Part shown: positions 8,110-16,170 of the stretch, one piece after another
Layout of the letters: each line of letters begins with the position of its first letter
Position numbering within the stretch: the first letter of the stretch is position 1
Origin: Cellulomonas triticagri
Lineage (GTDB): Bacteria > Actinomycetota > Actinomycetes > Actinomycetales > Cellulomonadaceae
DNA length: 34,778 nt
Assembly: GCF_003696205.1 (NCBI RefSeq)
Contig: NZ_RFFI01000035.1
Span: forward strand, 1 to 34,778
Direction: 5' to 3'
Translations under genes and position numbers: made by a program
The notes under the pieces: generated by a model
The model's input: the letters and a program-made list of their open reading frames with translations, nothing else
Database searches by the model: none
Told to the model about the DNA's origin: nothing

Positions 8110-9357
8110 TCATCGTGAGGCGTCGGCGTCGCCCTCGTCGTCGCGGTCGTCGTCGTCCACGGGCCGCACGCCGTCGTTCGCCTCGTCCACCGGCATCGGC
8201 GGATCCGTCTGGTGGAACCGCGAGTAGATCGCCCAGGCCACCGACACCAGCGGCACCGCGATCACCGCACCGAGGATCCCGGCGGTGAGCGTCCCGCCCG
8301 TCACCGCCAGCGCCACCACCACCGGGTGCAGCGAGACCTGCTTGCCCATCACCAGCGGCTGCAGCACGTGCCCCTCGAACTGCCCGATCAGCGCGATCCC
8401 GATGCCGACCACCGCCGCCTGGATAGGCCCGTTCGCCGCCAGTGCCACGATCATCGCGATCACCATCGCCGCCGGGGCGCCGATCAGCGGGATGAACGCA
8501 CCGATCAGCACCAGCACCGCCAGGGGAGCGGCGAGCGGCACGCCGATGATCGACAGCAGCACGAACGCCAGCGCGCCGTCCGTCACCGCGATGATCACCG
8601 TCCCGCGCGTGTAGCCCGAGAACGTGTACCAGCCCGTGCCGCCCGCGGTCTTCCACGACTCCCGCACCGAGCCGGGCAGCTGGTTGACGAACCACGTCCA
8701 CATCTCCTGGCCCCGGGCCAGGAAGAAGATCGCCGTGAACACCGCCAGCGCCAGCGCCGTGAACACCTCCACCACCGAGCCCGCCGACGCCGCCGCCTGG
8801 CCTGCCAGGTCGCCCGCGTGGTCCTGCAGCCACTGCCGGCCCGTGTCGATCCACTCCGCGATCTGCTCGTTCGTGATCGAGAACGGCAGCGGCCCGTGCT
8901 CCAGGAAGTCGACGATCTGGTCGATGCCGTCCCCGAACTGCCGCGACAGCGCCTGCCACTGGTTCGCCACCGAGTAGCCGACGTAGAACACCATGCCCGC
9001 CAGCACCAGGAACCCGCTCAGCAGACCCAGCGCCGTCGCCAGCCCCCGCGGCATCACCTTCGCGTACACGTCCACGACCGGACGCAGCACCGCCGCCATC
9101 ACGAACGCGATGAACACCGCCACGAACAGCAGCTGCACCTGCGATGTGGCGAAGAACACCAACGCGATCCCCGCCAGCAGCACCAGCAGCCGCCACGTGA
9201 TCCCCGCCGACGTCCGCAACCACCGCGGGACGCCGTCGTCCGGCACCCCCGACGGCACCGCGCGACGCTGCCCCGCGACCCGCCGTGCCGCACCACCAGC
9301 GGGCGGACCGGCCTTCGAGGACCCCGAACGGTCGGTCCCGCCACCCTGGTCCACCAT
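8110..9357 (-). CDS. AI-2E / PerM family transporter
   Basis: A 415-residue polytopic membrane protein. After a hydrophilic N-terminus of about 60 residues rich in Gly/Arg/Ser comes a pair of adjacent membrane helices (ITWRLLVLLAGIALVFFATS, LLFVAVFIAFVMAAVLRP). A long soluble loop follows (about 140-200), then a C-terminal helical bundle with the family pattern GALAFVLLSIIGVPLAAPLAVLV, LIGAFIPLIGAP and GQFEGHVLQPLVMGK. The protein ends in a very acidic Asp-rich tail. The family includes the AI-2 exporter TqsA and the PerM permeases, and the substrate cannot be read from sequence. GGAGG precedes ATG 9357 by about ten bases. It is a separate transcription unit between the tRNA gene and the CNNM operon. 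Confidence 0.88.
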   Translation of the reverse strand: MVDQGGGTDRSGSSKAGPPAGGAARRVAGQRRAVPSGVPDDGVPRWLRTSAGITWRLLVLLAGIALVFFATSQVQLLFVAVFIAFVMAAVLRPVVDVYAKVMPRGLATALGLLSGFLVLAGMVFYVGYSVANQWQALSRQFGDGIDQIVDFLEHGPLPFSITNEQIAEWIDTGRQWLQDHAGDLAGQAAASAGSVVEVFTALALAVFTAIFFLARGQEMWTWFVNQLPGSVRESWKTAGGTGWYTFSGYTRGTVIIAVTDGALAFVLLSIIGVPLAAPLAVLVLIGAFIPLIGAPAAMVIAMIVALAANGPIQAAVVGIGIALIGQFEGHVLQPLVMGKQVSLHPVVVALAVTGGTLTAGILGAVIAVPLVSVAWAIYSRFHQTDPPMPVDEANDGVRPVDDDDRDDEGDADASR

Positions 9358-9468
9358 GCCCGCACCACCTCCGCGCCGCGCCCGTCGGGGCAGCGCCGGA
9401 CGAGCGCCCCACGGGACACCGCCAGTGTGCCCCCACCTGCGGATGCGTGCCCGGGCGCCACACCGTGC

Positions 9469-9474
9469 TATGTT
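9469..9474 (+). promoter_or_regulatory. Possible -10 box of the tRNA-Leu promoter
   Basis: TATGTT follows TGC in an AT-richer patch (TGCTATGTTTTC) about 68 bases before the tRNA. It is the only -10-like sequence on this strand between the divergent permease gene and the tRNA. No convincing -35 is seen. Confidence 0.3.
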
Positions 9475-9541
9475 TTCTGCCGCACCTGAGGGGTCGTCAG
9501 GGCGCTGAGAAGCGCTCGTGATGAGCCGTCAGGGATCACCT

Positions 9542-9624
9542 GTCCGGGTGGCGGAATGGCAGACGCGCTAGCTTGAGGTGCTAGTGCCCTAACGGGCGTG
9601 GGGGTTCAAGTCCCCCTCCGGACA
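9542..9624 (+). tRNA. tRNA-Leu (anticodon GAG)
   Basis: A full class II cloverleaf can be drawn. The acceptor is GTCCGGG with TCCGGAC (one G-U), the D stem GCG/CGC, and the anticodon stem CTAGC/GCTAG with loop TTGAGGT (anticodon GAG, reading CUC/CUU). There is a long variable arm (GCCC..GGGC), and a T arm GGGGG-TTCAAGT-CCCCC. The discriminator is A9624. CCA is not encoded. A strong terminator follows at once, and an IS-bracketed island begins about 325 bases downstream. Confidence 0.97.
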
Positions 9625-9639
9625 CTCGTTGAGACAGCG

Positions 9640-9683
9640 ACGACGAAGGCCTCGACCCCCGCCAGGGTCGGGGCCTTCGTCGT
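9640..9683 (+). terminator. Rho-independent-type terminator of tRNA-Leu
   Basis: The arms ACGACGAAGGCC (9640-9651) and GGCCTTCGTCGT (9672-9683) form a 12-bp perfect stem, extended inside by GACCC/GGGTC. It starts 16 bases after the tRNA end. No T-tract follows. Confidence 0.8.
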
Positions 9684-9713
9684 GCTCCTGGGCGCGCCGG
9701 CGCGTACGCGCGT

Positions 9714-9773
9714 CGAGATGACAGGACGCGCCTGTGCGACGGGTTCCGTCCAGAGGCGCGTCCTGTCGTCTCG
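9714..9773. repeat. 60-base imperfect palindrome (20-bp stem, 20-base loop)
   Basis: Bases 9714-9733 and 9754-9773 pair over 20 bp with a single G-U (T9719/G9768); the inner 14 bp (9720-9733 with 9754-9767) are perfect. The loop holds a smaller GACGG-GTT-CCGTC stem. It lies between the tRNA terminator and the IS3-family element, with no gene in 9684-9948. It may be a second terminator, a REP/MITE-like repeat or a relic of an insertion. Confidence 0.7.
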
Positions 9774-9948
9774 GTGAGGTGTTCCGTCGTGCGCAGGCGT
9801 GTTCCGCCATGTCGGCGCGCGTCGGCGCGAGCAACGCGTCGAGGGGGAGGCCGCACCATCGCCCCTGCGCCGGTCCGGCCAGGCGTGACGCGCTGGATCC
9901 CGCTCGGGTCTCCTGGGCGCCGCTCACCACGGTCGTGCGCGGTCGCCC

Positions 9949-9973
9949 GGGTCTGCTGCACGTGTAGGTGACA
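9949..9973. repeat. Terminal inverted repeat of IS3-family element (transposase 3' side)
   Basis: It begins GGGTCTGCTGCACGTG and ends TAGGTGACA. All 25 bases are the exact reverse complement of 11183-11207. Confidence 0.92.
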
Positions 9974-9980
9974 GCGGAAC

Positions 9981-10840
9981 TCAGGCGGCGAGTGCGACCT
10001 GAGTGGTCTTGATCGTCTCGTACTCGATGGGTGTCAGGCGGTCGAGGCGGACCTGGCGTCGGCGGCGGTGGTAGGTCCGTTCGATCCAGGTGATGATCAC
10101 CAGGCGCAACTCGTCACGGGTGGCCCAGCGGCGGCGGTCCAGGACGTTCTTCTGCAGTAGCGAGAAGAACGACTCCATGGCGGCGTTGTCCCCGGCGGCG
10201 GCGACCTGCCCCATCGACCCGGCGAGGTCGTGACGGGCCAGGACGCGGGCCACCTTCCGGCTTCGGAACTGGCTGCCCCGGTCGGAGTGCACCACGCACC
10301 CGGCCACCTCGCCGCGTCGTTGCACGGCACTGACCAGGGCGGCCACCGCGATATGGGACGTCATGCGGTCGCTGATCGAGTACCCGACGATCCGGCCCGA
10401 GAACATGTCCTTGATCGCACGGAGGTAGACCTTGCCCTCGGACGTGGGGTGCTCGGTGATGTCCCAGAGCCACAGCCGGTTCGGTGCGTCCGCCCGGAAC
10501 TGGCGCAGCACGAGGTCTTCATGGGCCGGCGGACCGGCCTTCTTCGGGTTCTTCGAGCGCTTCTTGCCGAACCCCGACCACCACTGGTTGTCCCGACAGA
10601 TCCGCCAGACCGCGCGGTCGCAGGCGACCAGACTGGCGCGGGCGGCTTCGTCGGCCAGGAGCCGGTGGCCGAACTCCGGGTCGTCGCGGTGGGCGTCGCA
10701 CAACGCGTTCGCGAGGTGCGCCGGGCGACCTCCCGCGCGCCGACGGGCTCAGCGAGCCACCGGTAGTCGGGCTGTCTTGCGAGCTTGAGAACCCGGCACG
10801 TCACCACGACGGGCACCCCGTCGGCGGCGAGCTCACTCAC
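9981..10840 (-). pseudogene. IS3-family transposase OrfB (frameshifted)
   Basis: The catalytic core is intact in the frame 10703-9981. It shows the rve/DDE residues in WLWDITEHP (first Asp), VVHSDRGSQF (second Asp) and AAMESFFSLLQKNVL (Glu), with the C-terminal LTPIEYE motif. The N-terminal part (SELAADGVPVVVTCRVLKLARQPDYRW, GAREV) is in another frame starting at GTG 10840. The break lies near 10718-10724. There the second copy of the element (about 17145) reads GCCCGGGCCCACC while this copy reads GCCCGGCGCACC, one base fewer. This is a single-base deletion and not the usual OrfA/OrfB programmed site. The core could still be translated from an internal start but would lack the helical N-terminal domain. 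Confidence 0.85.
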
Positions 10841-11148
10841 GAGCGGGTAGAGCCTTTCCCGGCAGCTGCGCCTGGGAGAGATACGCGGCCGCGCGGCGCA
10901 AGACCTCGTTCTCCTGCTCCAGCAGGCGGATACGCCGGTTCGCCTCGCGCAGCTCGGCCGACTCGGTCCGGGTCACCCCGGGCCGGTTGCCGTCCGCGAC
11001 GTCGGCATCACGCAGCCAGTTCCGCAGACACGACTCGGCGACGGGCGAAGTCGACCGCGACCTGCTTGATCGGAGCGTCCCCGCGGCGAGCCACGGCCAC
11101 GACGTCGTCGCGGAACTCCGTGGGATAGGGCCTGGGCACGGTGCACAT
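10833..11148 (-). pseudogene. IS3-family OrfA (HTH transposase subunit, frameshifted)
   Basis: Start ATG 11148 (GGAAGG immediately before) gives MCTVPRPYPTEFRDDVVAVARRG, the usual IS3 OrfA opening (Pfam HTH_Tnp_1 type). After QVAVDF the frame shifts by one extra base near 11041-11048. The continuation VAESCLRNWLRDADVADG and the leucine-zipper stretch RRIRLLEQENEVLRRAAAYL are in another frame, which ends at TGA 10835-10833, overlapping the OrfB start by 8 bases. In the family OrfA binds the terminal repeats and is joined to OrfB by frameshifting. With this extra shift the element looks dead. Confidence 0.82.
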
Positions 11149-11182
11149 CCTTCCAGCGGCGCCTACCAGCACCACACATGGG

Positions 11183-11207
11183 TGTCACCTACACGTGCAG
11201 CAGACCC
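11183..11207. repeat. Terminal inverted repeat of IS3-family element (OrfA side, next to cargo)
   Basis: It begins TGTCACCTACACGTG and ends CAGCAGACCC. It is the exact reverse complement of 9949-9973. The first ten bases of the same repeat recur at 16801-16810 at the start of the second IS copy. Confidence 0.92.
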
Positions 11208-11396
11208 CACCGTCCTCACGGGGCGTGCGTGGAACGCGTCTACGTGGCTCGAGACGTCGTACTACCTGCTGAGCTTCCGATGAGCCACTCAAAGACACCT
11301 ACTTGTCTTCTCAGAGGAGGCGCCTGCCACTCAAATAGCCCTCACGCAGCGGGTTCTCCACCTGCTTTCAGGGTACGTGGACTGTAGGAAAGCATC

Positions 11397-11912
11397 ATGC
11401 AACGTCTGCTGCGCGCGCCTGGGTCGGCACGAGAGTGGCGATCGTGGTCAACGCCCCTCGCCGCCGTTGTGATCGCAGCGTCGCTTGCCAGTTGCGCGAA
11501 CAGGGACAGCACCACTCAGGGGAGCTCGCCGCATCCCCCCCTTGCAGGTGAGTCAGCGGCGGCGGTTGCGCACGATCCGAGCTTTGAGGGAGTTCCGTGC
11601 GCTGAGCTCCCCGGGTCAGCGACGGCCCGGGCCGGCGACATGGAGGGCTGGTTCAACGCGACGCCCGCAGACGCCGAGGGGAACGTGCTCTCCGACCCCG
11701 TGGATTGGCGCGATCCGCGGATGCTCGAGCATCCTCGCGTGGCGTTGGTCGACGCCGCAACGGTCGAGGTGATCTCGACCTACGACAGGATCGCGTGTTC
11801 CAGCGACGTCTCGTATGTGCCAACCCCGGGCAGCAGTTGGCCAGAAGTGGGAACGGTCATCGTCGACATGGACACGGGAGAAGTCGTGGAGATCGTCGAC
11901 AGTGCGAGGTGA
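11397..11912 (+). CDS. Hypothetical lipoprotein (171 aa), first cargo gene of the island
   Basis: The N-terminus has basic residues, a hydrophobic core (PLAAVVIAASLASC) and a lipobox L-A-S-C with the lipidated cysteine at C33, so it should be anchored to the outer face of the membrane. The mature part has about 138 residues with two further cysteines (C68, C133) that could form a disulfide. I do not recognise a domain. GGAAAG precedes ATG 11397. Codon choice and base composition are less GC-rich than in the flanking chromosome. It is followed 72 bases later by another exported protein, and the five cargo genes probably form one transcription unit or two. Confidence 0.75.
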   Translation: MQRLLRAPGSAREWRSWSTPLAAVVIAASLASCANRDSTTQGSSPHPPLAGESAAAVAHDPSFEGVPCAELPGSATARAGDMEGWFNATPADAEGNVLSDPVDWRDPRMLEHPRVALVDAATVEVISTYDRIACSSDVSYVPTPGSSWPEVGTVIVDMDTGEVVEIVDSAR

Positions 11913-11984
11913 CCTCAATGCTGCGCAGAGTGGCTGCGACGACGGTGCACAAGTTGGTTTCCGGCTAGAGAGGATGTGAAGAAG

Positions 11985-12596
11985 ATGTTCAAGCGCACTG
12001 CTGGAACGGTCTTGGTTGTTGTTGCCGCCCTGCTGATATCTCAGGGTCCGGCACTCTCGTCCACGGCGAACAGCGAGGGCCTCATTTTAGAGGGCTCGGT
12101 CCTGGCTACTCCTGAAGAGGTGGCGGCAAACGGCGGAAGCCCTCGTGATGTGGCGGAGCAGGAGAAGCTCTGGGATTCTCTTGCGCCGAGCGTCGCGGCT
12201 GAGCAGATGACGCTGAATGCCGAGTTGGCGGAGGAGTTCCTTGAGGCCAGTAGGCGGGTGGTGATCGTGGCTCCGCAGGTGGATCCGGCAGCCCGGATCT
12301 CCACATACTCGTGTGCGGGTAGCAACAACCCTTCGTACAAAGTGGCTGTCAACGGGTACGCGACACAGTGCTTCACCGGAGCGGCGGGTACATACGTGCT
12401 GACGACCCAGATGACTGACTGGGGAGGTGCTGGCGACGCGCGTCTCTACCCCGGAACTCACAAGGGGCAGGTTTACTACATGCTCGGAAACGGTTACTAC
12501 TGGTCGACCGTGCGTGGCCCCCATGACTACACCTGGCGCCACTTCAATATCTCGTATGACCACAAGCTGACTGTACTTCGAGTCAGGTTCACCTGA
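11985..12596 (+). CDS. Secreted protein of unknown function (about 203 aa)
   Basis: The protein has a clear Sec signal peptide: MFKRTAG, then TVLVVVAALLISQGPALS, with likely cleavage near SSTA. The first third of the mature protein is acidic and helical (EEVAANGGSPRDVAEQEKLWD, LNAELAEEFLEAS). The last 100 residues are beta-rich, with two cysteines (YSCAGSNN, YATQCFTG) and many Tyr/Trp/Gly residues (GTYVLTTQMTDWGG, YYMLGNGYYWSTVRGP). This part vaguely resembles small secreted beta/gamma-crystallin-like proteins of actinobacteria, a resemblance too weak for a firm call. The start could be ATG 11985 (AGAGAGG 11 bases upstream) or GTG 11976, only two bases after that site. It is less GC-rich than the chromosome. 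Confidence 0.72.
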   Translation: MFKRTAGTVLVVVAALLISQGPALSSTANSEGLILEGSVLATPEEVAANGGSPRDVAEQEKLWDSLAPSVAAEQMTLNAELAEEFLEASRRVVIVAPQVDPAARISTYSCAGSNNPSYKVAVNGYATQCFTGAAGTYVLTTQMTDWGGAGDARLYPGTHKGQVYYMLGNGYYWSTVRGPHDYTWRHFNISYDHKLTVLRVRFT

Positions 12597-12730
12597 CCGC
12601 GCCGGCTTTCGGCGCCCGTCAGTCGACGCGGGCTAGCCGTCTGCGTGCTGGTGCGAAAGGTGCTTGTCGCATGCCAGGTGCCTGCTGAGTGCAATCTGCA
12701 GAAGGTCCTTGGTCGGAAGGGAGCGGTGTC

Positions 12731-13750
12731 TTGGGTGCACTTAGTCGACGGGCATTTGTCACGGGGACGCTGACCGCGATCTCGTGGGCGGCCGTGCGCG
12801 TCCCGGCATCCGTCTCGCCGGCGGCTGACCAAAACCGAGGTCTGGGGGTCGTGCCTCCAGCGAGGACGCTGTCGGTCTACGACACCCAGTCCGGTCGTGC
12901 AAGCACCTGGGCGCCGCCGGGACCGATCGGAGTCACCTCTCAGAGCGCGGTCGGTGCGGGTGTCTTCCTGCGATGCGCCTGGGATCGCAGACTCGTCCAG
13001 CCGGTCGGTCTGGCCGTCACCTGCCTGGTCGTGCACGAGAATGCGCTCGTCTCGGTCGACGCGGTCACGTCAGAGGAAGATGGCGCTGTGGTTGTCAGGA
13101 TTCCGCTGGCGGATCTGCCGGGCGCCGACGACGGAGGAAGTTGGACGGTGCTTCCTGACATCGCCGTCGCTGAGTCAGTGCACGACGACCCGGTCGAGGC
13201 TCCTCTGGATACCGTGGTGATCGTAGAAGGCGCGAGCTCCAGGGTGGTGGGCCCCGAGTCGTCGACGGCACGACGGGGGAGCGCGGGGACCCATTCGGTC
13301 GACGGTGTCGCCTGGGCCGTCGAGATCTCCGTGCTCTGGGCCGTTCCGTTCGACGGTGCGACGGCTGCAACTTACTCACGTCCCGAGGTCGTCCTCGTGA
13401 CCGCGACTGGTCCCGGGCCCGTTCCTCCGGGAGCCAGGGTGGTCCTCACTGTGGATCGCCGGGTCACGGGAGAGCTCACCGTGGTGTCCGCAGCAGCTGA
13501 TGACGGGAAACCTGTCGCGATCGCACCGCAATGGGAAGTGGACGACGACCTAGGGATCCTGGGGCTCACGCTCACTGAACCTATCCCGGCAGGTCGTTCG
13601 GTGAGGGTGACGGTCGAGGGGTCCGAGCCGGTACCGGCAGATCCGGAAGAGGCTGCTCGCTTGGCCGCCAACGTCCGAATCACCAGCGGTTCGACCCGAC
13701 CTGAACTGCAGCTCGGCTCGGGCCGGGACGACCACTCAATCATCATCTGA
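12731..13750 (+). CDS. Tat-exported protein of unknown function (339 aa)
   Basis: The chosen start is TTG 12731, with GGAAGGGAG seven bases upstream. The protein then begins MGALSRRAFVTGTLTAISWA, which has a twin-arginine motif (S5-R6-R7-A8-F9-V10) and a short hydrophobic stretch, followed by SPAADQ. A GTG at 12689 is in frame but lacks a ribosome site and would bury the signal. The rest is beta-rich, with many Val and Gly and a strongly acidic character. It includes repeated segments of the type ARVVLTVDRRVTGELTVVSA and SVRVTVEGSEPV that suggest immunoglobulin-like or similar beta-sandwich domains. No family is recognised. It ends 20 bases before the DUF1906 gene, so the two are probably co-expressed and may act together at the cell wall. 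Confidence 0.7.
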   Translation: MGALSRRAFVTGTLTAISWAAVRVPASVSPAADQNRGLGVVPPARTLSVYDTQSGRASTWAPPGPIGVTSQSAVGAGVFLRCAWDRRLVQPVGLAVTCLVVHENALVSVDAVTSEEDGAVVVRIPLADLPGADDGGSWTVLPDIAVAESVHDDPVEAPLDTVVIVEGASSRVVGPESSTARRGSAGTHSVDGVAWAVEISVLWAVPFDGATAATYSRPEVVLVTATGPGPVPPGARVVLTVDRRVTGELTVVSAAADDGKPVAIAPQWEVDDDLGILGLTLTEPIPAGRSVRVTVEGSEPVPADPEEAARLAANVRITSGSTRPELQLGSGRDDHSIII

Positions 13751-13770
13751 CCCCAGGAGGACGGCCCGAC

Positions 13771-16170
13771 ATGGATCAGATGGTGCTGAAGGCGCAGCAG
13801 TACATCAATGCGACCTACGGAGGGCGGACGGGCTACGCGCGCGTCACAGAGGACGGGCGCACCGGGTGGGGCACGATGTACGGCTTGACCCGAGGGCTGC
13901 AGATCGAGCTCGGCATCGCCCAGCCGTCCAACAGCTTCGGTGACGCAACCCGGGCCGCCTTCGAGGCTCAGATCGGCCGCATCAACTCGGCTACCACGCA
14001 GCACGAGGTCGTGGTGCTACTCCAGTGTGCGCTGTGGTGCAAGGGCTACGGGGGAGGCCCGATCGGCGACGGTTGGAGCGAGGCGGTCGCAGTCTCGGTC
14101 GCGTCCGTTCGGGCACGCCTCGGCCTTGCCGTGACCGACGACCCGCTAGGCGGCAGTGCCACAGTACCGTCCAAGCTGATGAAATCTCTGCTGACCATGG
14201 ATGCGTACGTCCAGCTGACTGGCGGCTCCCTCGCCCTGCGCGCGGGTCAGCAGTGGCTCAACCGGCGATACTGGGGCCGGAAGAACTTTTACCTCGTCCC
14301 AACCGATGGCCTGTACACCCGGCAGATGCAACAAGGGCTGATGTACGCCATACAGTACGGGCTCGGAATGTCTGACTCGGTCGCCAATGGCAACTTCGGT
14401 CCGGGCACGAGGGAAGGGCTCGCCTCCTCTGGGCTCGTCAAGCTTGGCGACGGTGACGACGACCGCTCGTTTGTGTCTCTTTTCCAGATCGCACTGGCGG
14501 CCAACGGGTACGACAGTCCGGTCACGGGATCTTTCGACACTTCGACCCAAGAGGCAGTCCTGCGGTTTCAGACGTTCATGGAGATGCAGGTCATCAAGCA
14601 GCAGTCGCCTGCGGCAGGTCGTGGCGACTTCGACACCTGGGCCGCGCTGCTGGTCAGCACCGGGAACCCGGACCAACATGCCACGGGGTTCGACACGAAC
14701 ACACCGCTGACGGCGTCGGTTGCCGCGGCTCGCCGCGCCGGTGGATTCCTGGTCGCTGGCCGGTACCTGACAGTCGCGAGCAAAGCCCTTGCTCCGGGTG
14801 AGATCGAGGTGATCCATGGTGCCGGGCTGAAGTTGGCACCCATATTCCAGAACTACAACAACGCCGCGACGTACTTCACCCGAGCGGCAGGAGTGGACCA
14901 CGGTCAACAAGCCGCAGTCCGCGCGCGTGAACTAGGCATCGGGCCGTCCACCATTTTTTTCGCGGTCGACTACGACGCGACGGGCGACGAAGCATCATCG
15001 ATCGTCCGCGAGTACTTCGAGGGTGTCGTCCAGGGGTTGAGATGCTCCGCTGCCGTCCGGTATGGCGTAGGCATCTACGCCACCCGAAACGTCGCGGCGG
15101 CGATCTCACAGGCAGGACTCGCGGAGGCTGTGTGGGTGAGCGGGATGTCCACGGGATACTCGGGCAACCTAGGCTTCCGCATGCCGGAGAACTGGCATTA
15201 CAACCAGATCCAGGAGCTCAAGGACCTGAACATCGACCGCAATGTGGTCTCCCACCGCGCTCGGCCCGTCGGCCCCGAAATCATGACGGCAGCCCCGGTG
15301 CGCGACGGTGCATTCCACCCGTTGCACTGGGGCTCCAAAGAGGTGGGGTCAGAACGGGCAGGTCTGATGAAGCTTCAGGTGCTTGCAGAGCGTTGCGCGA
15401 TTGAGGCTGGTGTGGATGGCCCGGCGGTGCTGAGTTCTGAGTTGATCATGTTCTGGTTGCAGAGTGAGTCCTATGCGCTGAATGACGAACTGAAGACGTT
15501 GCCCTGGGAGCTCTACACGCCGCGTTACGAGACGACGCTGTCCACCGTGCCCACGATCATGGCGAGGGCGGTGTCGGCGCGGAGGGCGTTCTTCGAGGCC
15601 GCCGGTGATGTTCATGCGCTCGACGGCTGGTACGAGGGAGACTTCCAACATGCCGCCGCGACGGCCCACGGGGCGCGGATCTGGGGGACGACGCCGGGCA
15701 GCGGGCGGGCCGGAGTGGGGGATCTCGGTGGGTGGGGTCTCGATGTCGCGCAGGCGTGGGACAACTACGTCTCTGCGGGTAAGCCGCAGCCGTTCCGGGC
15801 CTGGGCTGCCACGCACGTGGGCCAGGAAGACGTCTCACTGAGCGGGTTCTCCCGTTCCGACGCCATCGCCGATGCCGACGGGTACCTGGTCGCCCTGGCG
15901 ATGGAGGGCGGCGCGACATTCGCCGGCGCGTGGGCACAGGTGCTTGCCTCGCACCCGACCTGGCAGCAGCGGTGGCGTGCGTTCCTCACACGTCGTTTCG
16001 GTTCGCACGAGGTGCTGACCCAGGCGCTGGAGCACCTGGTCAGTGTCAGCAACCTCCTGCCGCCGATCGGCTGGGCGCGGTGGTTCTTCGTCCACGAGCA
16101 TCCCGTCGGTGCCGAGGCCCGTGCGGTAGCCCAGGTCTTGGCGGACAGGTTCTATGACCTCGCCGAGTGA
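13771..16170 (+). CDS. Peptidoglycan-binding-like / DUF1906 glycoside-hydrolase-like protein with unassigned C-terminal region (799 aa)
   Basis: AGGAGG precedes ATG 13771 by ten bases. Residues 1-300 hold repeated peptidoglycan-binding-like helical units (VLKAQQYINATYGG, LTRGLQIELGI, QQWLNRRYWG, GNFGPGTREGL, SFDTSTQEAVLRFQ). Residues about 306-492 are a DUF1906 (Rv2525c-like, TIM-barrel) domain: GFDTNTP with D308, YLTVASKALAPGEIEVIHGAGL, FFAVDYDAT with D400 and D402, YGVGIYATRNVAAA, HYNQIQEL. Residues 500-799 are not recognised and contain GDLGGWGLDVAQAWDNYV and FSRSDAIADADGY. No signal peptide is seen, which is odd for a wall-acting enzyme among exported neighbours. It may leave by another route or by lysis. 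Known family members act on, or bind, cell-wall polymers. Catalysis here is inferred. Confidence 0.8.
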   Translation: MDQMVLKAQQYINATYGGRTGYARVTEDGRTGWGTMYGLTRGLQIELGIAQPSNSFGDATRAAFEAQIGRINSATTQHEVVVLLQCALWCKGYGGGPIGDGWSEAVAVSVASVRARLGLAVTDDPLGGSATVPSKLMKSLLTMDAYVQLTGGSLALRAGQQWLNRRYWGRKNFYLVPTDGLYTRQMQQGLMYAIQYGLGMSDSVANGNFGPGTREGLASSGLVKLGDGDDDRSFVSLFQIALAANGYDSPVTGSFDTSTQEAVLRFQTFMEMQVIKQQSPAAGRGDFDTWAALLVSTGNPDQHATGFDTNTPLTASVAAARRAGGFLVAGRYLTVASKALAPGEIEVIHGAGLKLAPIFQNYNNAATYFTRAAGVDHGQQAAVRARELGIGPSTIFFAVDYDATGDEASSIVREYFEGVVQGLRCSAAVRYGVGIYATRNVAAAISQAGLAEAVWVSGMSTGYSGNLGFRMPENWHYNQIQELKDLNIDRNVVSHRARPVGPEIMTAAPVRDGAFHPLHWGSKEVGSERAGLMKLQVLAERCAIEAGVDGPAVLSSELIMFWLQSESYALNDELKTLPWELYTPRYETTLSTVPTIMARAVSARRAFFEAAGDVHALDGWYEGDFQHAAATAHGARIWGTTPGSGRAGVGDLGGWGLDVAQAWDNYVSAGKPQPFRAWAATHVGQEDVSLSGFSRSDAIADADGYLVALAMEGGATFAGAWAQVLASHPTWQQRWRAFLTRRFGSHEVLTQALEHLVSVSNLLPPIGWARWFFVHEHPVGAEARAVAQVLADRFYDLAE

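Larger units (their letters stand above)
9949..11207 (-). mobile_element. IS3-family insertion sequence, decayed, with perfect terminal inverted repeats
   Basis: A 1259-bp element, the usual length of IS3-family members, bounded by 25-bp perfect inverted repeats. It encodes OrfA and OrfB homologues on the minus strand. Both frames carry one-base shifts relative to the conserved protein, so autonomous transposition is unlikely. I found no flanking 3- or 4-bp target duplication at the repeat ends. A truncated second copy in the opposite orientation lies at 16801-17273, with five genes in between. Confidence 0.88.

Noticed and set aside
9497..9515. Small GCGCT-GAGA-AGCGC hairpin in the tRNA leader as a riboswitch or T-box
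   Set aside because: It is only five base pairs with a GNRA-like loop and lacks any conserved riboswitch elements. It is probably incidental or a processing signal.
9600..9624. tRNA 3' end as an att site of an integrative element
   Set aside because: No direct repeat of the tRNA 3' end was found near the far border of the island (about 16.7-17.4 kb), and no integrase gene is present.
9946..11210. Target-site duplication around the IS
   Set aside because: The bases next to the 25-bp repeats (CCC on the left, CAC on the right) and those at alternative end points do not match.
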